DNA of 64,000 nucleotides from Botrytis cinerea B05.10 (lineage: Eukaryota > Ascomycota > Leotiomycetes > Helotiales > Sclerotiniaceae): the NCBI RefSeq assembly GCF_000143535.2, contig NC_037322.1:1736001-1800000 (forward strand). Direction: 5' to 3'. Under the pieces are notes generated by a model that was given only the letters and a program-made list of their open reading frames with translations, ran no database searches and was not told the DNA's origin. A program made the translations under genes and the position numbers. Shown in pieces: positions 34,513-44,800 of the stretch; position 1 is the stretch's first letter, and each line of letters opens with the position of its first letter.

Positions 34513-37500
34513 ATGGCAGGAGTTTTCCCAGAATCCCCCCAGACGGAAAGATATGTCCCTGAAAATCCTGCTTCAAGTGCTGGATCGAAAATGGCATCAG
34601 TCATTGCAACTGAAGAATATGAGGAGTTATCACGGAGATGGACAGACCACCCCATTGACATACAAAGTGCAAATGCGAAAGAGATCAGAGATTTTGTCAA
34701 ATACAAGGCTTATGAATACCAGCGTCAGAAATACTACGATCAAGAGCTGTGGGCGGACTACAATCTTGCATTCGATGGATTTACACCAGCGCATTTTTCA
34801 CAAGTTAGCATGCGCATCCTGTATAAGCTCAGGCACGAATTACGCTCGTGCGGAGTGTACGTCGATAAACCAGAAGAATGTACAACCCGACCAGTTTATG
34901 AAGCTTTGGTTGATACACATCGATCACCTTATAGAGCATGGACACCTAAGGAGATTATTGAAGCGATTTCCGAAAAGGAATTTGTGTTTCGGTCGAGAAG
35001 CATACAACAGAGAATCGTGATTGAAAAACTACGTGCACCACTCGGAGACCCCGAGATGTCTCGAGTGAAGGACCTGCACGCCGGTCCTTCAGGGTTCAAT
35101 ACATACGTTCTACCACAATTACCTTCCATATCACAGCGATTGGAAAGAGCTGATAAAGGTAAAGGTGTTGATATTGAACACAAGGTATCGATAGAACCAC
35201 AGCCAAAGACACCTCCACAACCAAAGACACCCCCGCAACTCCCAAGCTTTGCACCAGGAAGCGGATCAATTGCACGTAAATACTACAGTCCTAGGAAACC
35301 ACCACCACTTCCGACATTTCAAGGATTCACCGGCCCACCACCAGGACCACCCCGAATCAACCTTGAACAACCCTCGGGAGCATCACCTTTTTACCACAAT
35401 AATCAACCATCACAACAGTCACCTCAACAATGGGAACAGCACCATGATCAACATAACCCGAATCAACAGTATATGCATCAGCGTATGCATCAAAGCGGAC
35501 ATCCGGGCGGAGAACCGAGCGGCAGCAATGGCGGTTCCAGTGATGGCGGCAGAGGTAACGGTGGCGGAGGGAACGGAGGAGGATACGACGGAGATAACCC
35601 CGAATATAGTGATGGCATTCAGAACGATTTACCTAGAATACCACAAAGAGCCATCAACGTTGGACAATTATTGGGAAATCTCACGAAACTCTACGAGAAA
35701 GCCGACAAGTACAGTGGGCAGGACGACAATTTCACTCACAAGTACTCGATATTCATCAATAACTGCCAACGAATCGACTTACCTGAATACCTACTGCCGA
35801 AAGCATTCCCTACGATGCTCGTCGAAGTTGCACTCGACTTCTACCATACAAATTTAGGTAATATACCTGACACGATAGAAGAGATCTGTCGAATGATGGA
35901 GACTACATTCGAAGGCCCAGAGCACAGACGCAATCTTATGCGGCAATGGGAGGGCATTACACTCAAGAGCGTTATGGCAGAACCAGATAATGCTGGCAAG
36001 TCGATGAGTCACTGTCTGCAATCGATGGTGATGAAGCTTCGTCATCTGCACAAGGGACTCAGCCCGACGATGAGAACTGATGAGCTATTGCACCAGAAGA
36101 TCGTCAATGCATGTGCACCAGTATCAGCATGTTCCATTGCTTGCTTTCGCCCTGCGAAGGACATACCAAGTCTTCTTGAAGAGCTACGATCAGCTATAAT
36201 GACATGGGAGCAATCTCATGCAAACGAAACGACGACATTCTACACCGATCGTAAATATCAACGCGGTCGAGGTGGGTACAGTCAGAGAAGTTTCGGGCAC
36301 AACGATCGTCGCCCATTCAAACCACGAACGAAGAAGAAGTGTTTCGTCTGCAGAAAGGAGGACTGTTGGTCGACTCGGCACAGCAAGGAGGAGCGCGACG
36401 AATCAAGAAGCAAGTACAAGGAGCAGTTCAAGGATAGAAACAACTTTGACAAGAGCTTTGAGCAATTCCTTGTCGAATACGAAGGACCTAACCAAGACGA
36501 CGACGAAGACACCGATCCGGATACCGACAGCGAAGTAGCAGCCTACTTTGCGCAATTCGAACTACAAGAATCACCTGCACAAGAACCACACTCAAGTTTC
36601 ATCACCCATACTGGACCTATAAATGGCAGAGAGACTATGATGAACCTAAACAACAAGATCTTTGAGCATGCTTTGACACGTCGAGTTCGTAAAGAGAGAA
36701 CGACCTACATCAGCAGGTACGACGCAAGGGAATTCCAAGGCATCATTGTCGACACAGCCGCTGCAGAATGGTCTACGGTTGGCTATGAGCAATACATGGC
36801 ATATAAGACGACCGTTGAAAATGTATCACTGGACGAAAGCAGAGCGGGAGTCGCCAATGTGGTGTTCGGAATCGGCAGAGCTGAATCAATAGGCTCATTC
36901 CATCTCGATTTACCACCGGGAACTGTCGAATTCCATGTAATGAATGCGGAGACACCATTCTTATTATCACTCAAAGATATGGACAAACTCGGCATATACT
37001 ACAACAATATCATCGATGCAGTAGTGGTGAACAAGACAGGGAGGAGCTTCCCATGCGTTCGCCGAAACAAGCATGCAGTGCTTCTGTGGCGCATAAATGT
37101 GCAACAATTCGTGCAACAAACCATTGATGATAATGAGTGCTATCTTACTGATATAGAATTACGTCGTCTGCACCGTCGCTTTGGTCATCCATCAGCCCAC
37201 AGACTCTTACGAGTGCTGCAACGAGCCGGCCATAGCGATGTCTCGCAACAAGAGATCGACAAACTTACCAAGTTCTGCCAATACTGCCAGAAACACGGTA
37301 AATCACCCGGTCGATTCAAGTTCAGTCTAAAGGATGATGTCGATTTCAACCATTCCATCATAGTGGATGTGATGTACATCGACACTAGTCCGATTCTACA
37401 CGTTATCGACGAAGGTACACGATTTCAAGCAGCACAGTGGTTAACGAACATCAGTGCGAAGCACACATTTGATACACTTAGGAAGTGCTGGATGGACACC

Positions 37501-40032
37501 TACACCGGTCCACCGGATTACATTATACATGATGCTGGAAAGAATTTCGTCAGCAAGGAGTTTATCCAGTATGCGGCGACCATGTCGACGAAGACAAAAA
37601 GTGTCCCAATCGAAGCCCATTGGTCAATCGGTGCAGTCGAACGATACCATGCAGTCATCAAGCGCGCGTACGCCATCATCGCTAGCGAGCTGGAGAGTTC
37701 AACAACGAAGGAGATGATGCTACAAATGGCTGTGAAGGCAGTAAACGACACTGCAGGACCAGATGGATTGGTTCCAACACTCCTAGTTTTTGGAGCATAT
37801 CCTCGAATGGCCGATCTTGACCCACCAGCACCTACAGTTCTGCAACGACAATCTGCGATCAGAAAGGCGATGAACGAGATCAATAAACTACGGGCTACAC
37901 GACAAGTTTCAGATGCTCTAAGCCAACGCAATGGACCATCCACAATGGCTCTGTACGACCTACCTATCAACTCGAAGGTCTGGGTATGGAGAGAACATAA
38001 GGGTTGGACGGGACCACACCATTTACTAGGCATTAGGGATCAGATATGTACTGTGAAGCTGTCAAGTGGACCAACAGAGTTTCGTACCACTCAGGTTAAG
38101 CCTCATGTCGAAGAAGAGCAGGATCGACCCCAGGGAGAACCTGAACATATCGAACCTGTGCAACAAGAGGATGGAGGGACTATTTTACAAGAAAACCCTG
38201 ATGATGTAACTTCGCAAGAAGTTCGCGAAGTTATGCAGCCTCCTCCTAGCACTGAAGAACCCCCTTCAAATGAAACTAATGGCCCACAGGGTCGCAGTCT
38301 TTTACAGGTCAGAATTCCACCAATACGATTACTACGAGCCCATGCGAATGCACAAACATTCTTCTCTAGTGAGAGCGAAGAACACGAAACACCACCGAGT
38401 TTAGCACTCTACCTTCCGGACGAAGATGAAATTGATGACATCGAATACACTGAATGCTATGCAGCATCTGCCGTACCCCCAACATCTACAATTTTCGTTG
38501 AATCAAGACGAAAGGAGGTCAATGGACTAATGGAGAACGGCGTATTTCGACTCGTCAAACTCGTGGACGTACCCGAGAACACAAGAATATTCAACTCACG
38601 ATTCGTTGATGAGATTAAGAATGAAGGAACCGACAAGGCATTCCCAAAGTCTCGACTAGTCATACAAGCATGGAAGGATCAAGGGAAGAGCGCTGTTTTG
38701 ACGCAATCACCTACCATACAACGCGTTAGCCAACGTATCATGCTATCCGTGATGGCAATGCTACCCAAGAACGAGGTAACCATGAGCATTCGCGACATCA
38801 CCCAAGCATATACACAATCGGCATCTAATTTAGTTCGAAAATTTTATGCACGACCACCAGCAGAGATGGACGTCCCTGAGGGCTTTATCCTGCAAGTTGT
38901 ACGACCATTATATGGCGTCCCGGAAGCGGGCAATCATTGGTTCAGCACCTACCACAAGCACCATACTGACGCTCTCAAAATGGTACAATCGACATATGAC
39001 CCATGCCTTTTGCACACAACCAAGGACGATACAGCATTTGGCATTGTAGGACTCCAAACGGACGATACTCTCATTGTTGCCAATAAGGAGTTCGCAGATC
39101 GCGAGCAAACTGAGCTTAAGAATGCGAAGTTTATGGCAAAAGAACGTGAAACACTGACATCAAGTACACCACTCAAGTTCAACGGAGGTCTAATCACTCA
39201 GCACGAGAATGGATCAATCTACCTTAATCAACAGAAGCAATGCGAGAACTTACGACTTGTCAAAACAGAACCTTCTGATATGCATGGAACCCGTGGAAAA
39301 CTGAGAAAGTCAGCAACGGCAAAGGATCAGTATGTCGCACAACGTGCCCGTGGAGCATATGTCGCAACCATGTGTCAACCAGAAGCAGCTTTCGATCTTT
39401 CCTTTGCTGCACAAACAGTTAACCCAAAGGAAGAGGATGCTAACACCCTTAATAAGCGCATTCAATGGCAGATCGACAATTCAGAAAGAGGATTGCAATT
39501 CGTACCACTCCATATGGATTCTCTCAAACTGGTTGCATTCACTGATGCTTCTTTTGCTAACAACAAAGATCTGTCCTCCCAGATAGGATACATCATTGTA
39601 TTAATGGACAAGTACGACAAAGCTAACATCATCCATTGGTCATCAATCAAGTGCAAGAGAGTTACCAGAAGCGTATTGGCTTCAGAACTCTACGGAATGG
39701 TCTTAGGATTTGATATCAGTGCAGCAATCAAAGGCACAGTCGACAAGATCTTCCCAGCACGCAAGATACCATTAGTCATATGCATCGATTCTAAGTCACT
39801 CTATGACTGTCTCACGAAGCTTGGTACCACTAATGAAAAGAGACTAATGATTGACGTTATGGCGATTCGAGAAGCATATGAGAAACGAGAGATTGTGGAG
39901 ATCAAGTGGATTGATGGAGAATCTAACCCTGCAGACGCGATGACTAAGTCAAAGCCGTGTCAAGCACTCAAGGACCTGGTCGACAACAACACCATCACGA
40001 TCAAGGTCACAGAGTGGGTTGACAGAGACTAG
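34513..40032 (+). CDS. Copia gag-pol polyprotein
   Basis: One uninterrupted frame from ATG 34513 encodes 1839 aa; the frame also runs upstream to a TTG, but the ATG is the credible start. The N-terminal Gag part has a Pro/Gln/Gly-rich middle and a zinc knuckle at about residues 610-623 with spacing C-x2-C-x4-C-x4-H. The protease motif is VDTAAAEWST (Asp at about 747), with Ala where Gly is usual. Integrase has the HHCC finger (LHRRFGHPS...CQYC) and catalytic Asp 952, Asp 1007 and Glu 1043 (D,D-35-E). RT has SRLVIQAWKDQGK, RDITQAYTQS, LYGVPEAGNHWF and the catalytic LQTDDTL (Asp 1517-1518). RNase H has FTDASFANN, ASELYG and CIDSKSLYD. Gag and Pol share one frame, so no frameshift signal is needed. 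All catalytic blocks are present. Confidence 0.95.
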   Translation: MAGVFPESPQTERYVPENPASSAGSKMASVIATEEYEELSRRWTDHPIDIQSANAKEIRDFVKYKAYEYQRQKYYDQELWADYNLAFDGFTPAHFSQVSMRILYKLRHELRSCGVYVDKPEECTTRPVYEALVDTHRSPYRAWTPKEIIEAISEKEFVFRSRSIQQRIVIEKLRAPLGDPEMSRVKDLHAGPSGFNTYVLPQLPSISQRLERADKGKGVDIEHKVSIEPQPKTPPQPKTPPQLPSFAPGSGSIARKYYSPRKPPPLPTFQGFTGPPPGPPRINLEQPSGASPFYHNNQPSQQSPQQWEQHHDQHNPNQQYMHQRMHQSGHPGGEPSGSNGGSSDGGRGNGGGGNGGGYDGDNPEYSDGIQNDLPRIPQRAINVGQLLGNLTKLYEKADKYSGQDDNFTHKYSIFINNCQRIDLPEYLLPKAFPTMLVEVALDFYHTNLGNIPDTIEEICRMMETTFEGPEHRRNLMRQWEGITLKSVMAEPDNAGKSMSHCLQSMVMKLRHLHKGLSPTMRTDELLHQKIVNACAPVSACSIACFRPAKDIPSLLEELRSAIMTWEQSHANETTTFYTDRKYQRGRGGYSQRSFGHNDRRPFKPRTKKKCFVCRKEDCWSTRHSKEERDESRSKYKEQFKDRNNFDKSFEQFLVEYEGPNQDDDEDTDPDTDSEVAAYFAQFELQESPAQEPHSSFITHTGPINGRETMMNLNNKIFEHALTRRVRKERTTYISRYDAREFQGIIVDTAAAEWSTVGYEQYMAYKTTVENVSLDESRAGVANVVFGIGRAESIGSFHLDLPPGTVEFHVMNAETPFLLSLKDMDKLGIYYNNIIDAVVVNKTGRSFPCVRRNKHAVLLWRINVQQFVQQTIDDNECYLTDIELRRLHRRFGHPSAHRLLRVLQRAGHSDVSQQEIDKLTKFCQYCQKHGKSPGRFKFSLKDDVDFNHSIIVDVMYIDTSPILHVIDEGTRFQAAQWLTNISAKHTFDTLRKCWMDTYTGPPDYIIHDAGKNFVSKEFIQYAATMSTKTKSVPIEAHWSIGAVERYHAVIKRAYAIIASELESSTTKEMMLQMAVKAVNDTAGPDGLVPTLLVFGAYPRMADLDPPAPTVLQRQSAIRKAMNEINKLRATRQVSDALSQRNGPSTMALYDLPINSKVWVWREHKGWTGPHHLLGIRDQICTVKLSSGPTEFRTTQVKPHVEEEQDRPQGEPEHIEPVQQEDGGTILQENPDDVTSQEVREVMQPPPSTEEPPSNETNGPQGRSLLQVRIPPIRLLRAHANAQTFFSSESEEHETPPSLALYLPDEDEIDDIEYTECYAASAVPPTSTIFVESRRKEVNGLMENGVFRLVKLVDVPENTRIFNSRFVDEIKNEGTDKAFPKSRLVIQAWKDQGKSAVLTQSPTIQRVSQRIMLSVMAMLPKNEVTMSIRDITQAYTQSASNLVRKFYARPPAEMDVPEGFILQVVRPLYGVPEAGNHWFSTYHKHHTDALKMVQSTYDPCLLHTTKDDTAFGIVGLQTDDTLIVANKEFADREQTELKNAKFMAKERETLTSSTPLKFNGGLITQHENGSIYLNQQKQCENLRLVKTEPSDMHGTRGKLRKSATAKDQYVAQRARGAYVATMCQPEAAFDLSFAAQTVNPKEEDANTLNKRIQWQIDNSERGLQFVPLHMDSLKLVAFTDASFANNKDLSSQIGYIIVLMDKYDKANIIHWSSIKCKRVTRSVLASELYGMVLGFDISAAIKGTVDKIFPARKIPLVICIDSKSLYDCLTKLGTTNEKRLMIDVMAIREAYEKREIVEIKWIDGESNPADAMTKSKPCQALKDLVDNNTITIKVTEWVDRD

Positions 40033-40042
40033 AAGGCGTGGC

Positions 40043-40050
40043 AGGGGGAG
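40043..40050 (+). promoter_or_regulatory. Candidate polypurine tract for plus-strand priming
   Basis: AGGGGGAG lies directly before TGTAAGAC, 11 bases after the gag-pol stop codon. This is the usual copia arrangement of purine tract followed by TG, but here the repeated LTR sequence begins only at 40140. Confidence 0.5.
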
Positions 40051-40139
40051 TGTAAGACTAGGAAGGAAGGTGGTTACACAAAGGAATTTAAGGAATTAGC
40101 TAGAAGGACACGTTACCAGCGACTTTAGAGAGTTGCCAG

Positions 40140-40302
40140 TGTCGGGATAGGGATCATGTGACCGTGCTAGCGCTTGCGCTAGCGCCTTTCGGCACTACAG
40201 CAATACGTTTCGTAGTCCTAGCTTTTAGAACCCTAAGCAATATTACAACAGTGTGAACCATAGTACTATATTGACTTCACCATCCCCATGGTGATACCAA
40301 CA
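40140..40302 (+). repeat. 3' LTR of the copia element
   Basis: The same 163 bp as the 5' LTR, followed by the ATTTC duplication. The expected polypurine tract is not directly adjacent: the best candidate, AGGGGGAG, ends at 40050, 89 bp before this repeat and directly before TGTAAG. Confidence 0.92.
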
Positions 40303-40605
40303 ATTTCAATTTTTTTGAATAAAGTTATAGGTTTTCAAAGTCAGAATCTTCAAAAAATTTTGTATGAGAAAGCATTACAAGTTATAAATTTCAAGAAATT
40401 TAAATTTAGAGTATTTATAATTCCTATTAAAAAAGTAAAAAAAATCAATTTTTTTTTTTTTTTTTGAGATTCTGAATAAAATTATCATCTTTTATATTTA
40501 CAATTTTGAAATCAATCTTTTAATTCTTTAAAAAATTATATATATATATTTTAATTTATATAGGAAAACGATACTTTTGCAGGGATTTTGTTACGAAATA
40601 GGGTG

Positions 40606-40624
40606 GTGTGCGATAAGCCGGGGC
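40606..40624. repeat. Right terminal inverted repeat of the AT-rich element
   Basis: The exact reverse complement of 33753-33771. The flanking nine of twelve bases outward also pair with the left side. Confidence 0.85.
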
Positions 40625-40677
40625 ATGAACTCTAACATAGCTACTCCAGTGTTGTACTGTAATTTGTAAGGTCAGTC

Positions 40678-40932
40678 TCAGTTTTGAACTGATTGTCTGC
40701 GAAATGCGAAACAACGTTTGATCTTCATGTTGACTCCGAAATGTAAACTCCATACAACTTTCCGGAAAGCATGTTGACTAACTGCCTTATCTTTGGAGAT
40801 TAGTAGCAGGTTGCCCCCAGCTGTGTACGTTGCAATCGGAACCCGAGCTTCGCGGCAGGTAATGTAACGTAGGATGTCGTTATTTTGCAATGTGAAAAGA
40901 GAATCACTTACTGCGCGCATACTGCGATACAA
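40678..40932 (-). other. Unrecognised ORF fragment next to the inverted-repeat element
   Basis: An 84-codon frame of mixed composition (LRYITCREARVPIATY, NLLLISKDKA) just right of the element's right end. It is followed on the minus strand by a GCGCGCAG/GTAAGT-like context. No family is recognised. It may be a remnant of a gene that lay upstream of the SDR before the insertions, or chance. Confidence 0.25.
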
Positions 40933-41199
40933 TCCCTTGTAATAGCAAAGTTAATATTTTCGACAAAAAGAAATTCAATATAAATCCTATATAAATTTTT
41001 TATATGTACATTATGTTTATGATATATTCAATTTGTTAATAACGATATAGTTAATTCATTAATAACGAATAGAATTGGTATAAAATGAAATTCATTTAGT
41101 ATTGATTTTTAATAGAAAAAAAGAAAATAGTAGTTTTGAAGAGTTTTAGAGATTTCAGGATCGATAAATATTAAAGTTCTAGGAAAGGTGGATGAAAGG

Positions 41200-41285
41200 G
41201 GAGTGAGTGTAAGAGCTAGAAGGAGGAGGGGAACGAGTGTAAGAGCTAGGAGGAGGGGAAGAGTTAGGAGAAGAGGGGGAGGCAT
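41200..41285. repeat. Degenerate GA-rich tandem repeat
   Basis: Three imperfect copies of a unit of roughly 30 bp containing GTGTAAGAGCTAGRAGGAGG lie between AT-rich flanks, with growing divergence in the third copy. Confidence 0.7.
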
Positions 41286-41523
41286 TAGTTGAAAGCTTAA
41301 AGGGGATCACTCATTTCACTTTCAATTTATTCTTCAATCAGAAGCTTTATTACTGTACTATGCTATATAGAATGTATTGTTTATATATATTATCTATCTA
41401 GTTCTAATCTATATATTCATATTCAATCCAATTACTAATCGAATTCAATATGAATAAAGTATTGATTATCTTAAACTAGAATTCAAGAATTTCACTAAAT
41501 CCCTTTGAAGTAAAAATTTCTAA

Positions 41524-41847
41524 TCATTTATGAAAGAAAAAGCCCTCTAATAAATACTTTAAAAACACTTTTTTCAATACATTATAAAAATATTGAATAT
41601 TTTCTGGGGCTGACAAAGCGGCCACTTCGTCAATCGCGGATTCTGCCACCACAGGGGTCGGAGCTAAAGCACGACTAATGTTACAGCGAATGCGCAACAT
41701 GACTATCAGCTCTTGTAAACTATCTTGTATGCAATATCCCTTCTGTCCCAGGTACACGTTATGTGCAGCATCCAATTTAATATAAGGATATCGGGAATCA
41801 AGAATTTTCCGGTAAGGTACACACAGCCACACATATCGTAGCCGCAC
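41524..41847 (-). other. Unrecognised 107-codon ORF, possibly a gene or transposon remnant
   Basis: It has balanced amino-acid composition and predicted helices (YRKILDSRYPYIKLDAAHN, DSLQELIVMLRIRCNIS, VVAESAIDEVAALSAPENI), unlike the low-complexity frames around it. No start context, introns or family match is evident. It may be the end of a degraded transposase or integrase-like gene. Confidence 0.25.
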
Positions 41848-44800
41848 GATTGGCAGCTACAAAACTTTATTGAAATTTTACCTAGAACATTATAACCACA
41901 CCACTACTCATTAAGATCCTTGATTGCTTATTAGTTGGACGAAGTATCAGCGTATATGCAATAGTGTATAATATCCCACGCTCTGGCTGCTACAATATCA
42001 AAAATAACTCTTTAGCATTGTGATAAATCTCGGAAATATATAAGGAGCGTTCTACGAGCGCTCAGCTCTTGATCCTGTAGCTGTAGATTCTAAGGATAAA
42101 TTGTACCCTGCTCCTGCAGGTCTTCTAAGACAAAGCGTCACAGCTACCGCGTCTTCAAATACTCCTAATACATTCTTCTAAGTACAATAGTAAGATCACT
42201 AGTGATATAAACATCAGTATAATATCACTAAAATATGTATTCAAAAAAAGGTATGAATTATATAGTAGACTATAGGTTAGAAAACTTCAAATAGGCTTAG
42301 AAGTTTATTAACATTTGTATTCAAACAAATAGTGAATGAGGGAAAGTAATCAAGAGGAGTAAGAAAAAGCCTAAATAGATTCGAGAATACCATGATACAT
42401 CTATTAGCCGAGACTACTCAGCTCTCTCCAAGAGTAAACTCAAGAGATATTCGAATGAAGAGTGCGAGTGACATGATTAAGCTGTATCTAATGAACAAAA
42501 AAGATTTAGACAGATAGATAAAGGTGGTTTGGATTTTCGGTGGAAATTTCTCAATCTGTATGCACTGTTGGCGTGCTGAAAAGTATATTTAATGAAGAGG
42601 TGTAAGAGTAAGAAATTTGATGGGACAATGACAGTGTGATGACATTAGATGTGACGATATTGATATTTGACAACAAAATAAGCTAGGATGAAACAAACAT
42701 GTAATTCGATATTAGCCTAAATAAGCAATGTTTTCACTACCAGAAACTATGACTTGAGCGTAAAGAAGTCAGGGCATAGATTTCAACGATAATATCTGGC
42801 ACATTCTTATTGGTCTTGAATATTCTGCTTTATCCCTCAGAACAAATCCTCTAGAAAAAGGAGAAGATGGAATATTTATGATCCTACTTGAGGAATTGGG
42901 GGATCTAATACTGGGAGTTAAGATGGAGTGAATTGTTGACGCAATTTGAGGATTGGAGGCTGATAAGCTTTCAGGATTGGTCAGAGTGGATGAGCTTAGG
43001 AGAATAGAGTTAATGAATGAACTAATGATTGGCTGACCAACTTGTAAATGAAATATGTGAATGGGCGGGCCGGTGGTGAATGAGAAGGGAGTCTGCGATA
43101 TGCTCAATAGAAAGGCATAAATAGGATTTCTGGAGAAGTGGGAACTCAACAATTCTTAATAGTGAAAGGGCCTGAGACCATCTTAGGAGTATACTGCTTT
43201 TGCGAAAGAGAAACTTCGCTGACGCTCATCGTATCAGAAGATATACCTATCCAAGGTTTGGAGACTTGCGTGAGTAGACAGCCGCAATGTAATAACTAAT
43301 ATATTGGAGAGTCGATGGTGTACCTGGCTATTTGTTCACTATTTGAAAAATAGACAATTAAATTGCTGAATGACAACAATTTGGATGTTATTTGTAGACT
43401 GATATCTTGAAATCATCTCAGATTTACTAATGGGTATAGTTTGTGTGTAGCCATGAGTAGAAATATGCGATCACAACAGCAAAAACACCTAGGACTACCC
43501 TCTCCACTTGAGTCGTCCCCTAGTTGATTTCGATAGATTAATGAGGCTCAGAACGACAGCTTATAAGCTGTTGAAAAGAAATGAAGAAGAGGAGGGGAGG
43601 ATGTATTCAATAGAAAGCTAAAGGGGTGAATTTTTATATTGGTTGATTGATTTCTGTGAAGATGGAAGTGAATCAGTGAATTTAGAACATAAATGGGGTT
43701 ACAAAATGTAGTTTGGAAGTAATATATACATCACTTATCCTAATTCTAGATCTCACACTTTTTCAAAGAAATGCGCTAGAAACAGGCGCAAGGAGAGAAC
43801 GTAGTGCAAGTTTCTGGTAGTTTTATAATAATTATTATGTAGTGCAGATATTCGCAACTCGAAGTTGAGGTTGAAGCGACGAGGGAATATCTGGTAGCTT
43901 TATCAGACGAGATAAATGATAATGAAGAGCTTTTAATCAACAGCGAGGATGATTTTTTGGATTAAGATTGACAGAAATCAGGATATAGGGGGCCAATATA
44001 CGGGACATCTTGAGAGATAAAGTGGTATGAGGAAAACAATAAACAGGCAAAGGAATCACTTTCTGGATTTCCATACATTTGCTCTTCGGTATCTACTACA
44101 CTACAGGTTGGAAATAGTGGTAGGTCTTGGATAAAGGCATAATTGAGAAAAATGTAAGTACTGCGTTGTCAAGTAAATACAACACGGGTCTATCCAGGAA
44201 GGACTTGATGCGGAAAGATGAGGAGGCTTAAATCTAGTTGAAGCCTAAAGGCTCAAAGCTTGACAGACTTCTGAGTTATGCAATGTGCGTATGAAGCTCA
44301 TGAGAATACCGTGCTATGCTCTGAAGAGATAAGAGGGATAAGAAGCCTTTTGTAATAATAGTCCAAGATAGATGAGAGTATAGCGGTGTAGAGTGTAAAT
44401 AAAATTTCTAGAGCCAGAAAAAATGTTCATTGAAAAAGTATCCACAACCAAAGAAAGAAAGACACAAGATTGTAAATGCGAGGCTCTATTTTCTAGCAAG
44501 TATGATTTTTTTCTTCTTCTGAGTGTTTGAATTCAAACCGAGAGGCCTATACATGAGAATATGTAACTAGGTAACCACATGACTCTTTGGAAGGGCATGA
44601 GAATGTGGGGACGTATTGAGGGGTAAATACGCGAGTAGTTGAATTCTTGGAGTCTTGAAGACCACAGGTTATGCAACACAAAATATTGGGGTGTCTACTT
44701 CCATTTACTTCTCATACCTGAGTCTTGTCGTTACCACCCTTCTCCGAATGAAAATGGCCTCCAATTTTTGAATTAAGGGGTAACAAGACACTGCGTGGTT

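Larger units (their letters stand above)
33918..40302 (+). mobile_element. Ty1/copia LTR retrotransposon, structurally intact
   Basis: It is bounded by two direct repeats of 163 bp (33918-34080 and 40140-40302) that start TG, end CA and read as identical. The 5 bp ATTTC occurs immediately outside both ends (33913-33917 and 40303-40307), as expected for a target-site duplication. Between the repeats lies one long gag-pol frame with the copia domain order protease-integrase-RT-RNase H. Identical LTRs and an uninterrupted frame indicate a recent insertion, and the element may still be competent (inference). Confidence 0.95.
33741..40636. mobile_element. Short AT-rich inverted-repeat element (MITE-like), split by the copia retrotransposon
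   Basis: The 19 bp sequence GCCCCGGCTTATCGCACAC at 33753-33771 recurs as its exact reverse complement at 40606-40624. Partial similarity (9 of 12) extends outward to about 33741 and 40636. With the retrotransposon and one copy of its target duplication removed, the distance between the repeats is about 480 bp of very AT-rich, non-coding DNA. The simplest reading is a non-autonomous DNA transposon that received the copia element later. The superfamily and exact target duplication are not resolved. Confidence 0.7.
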
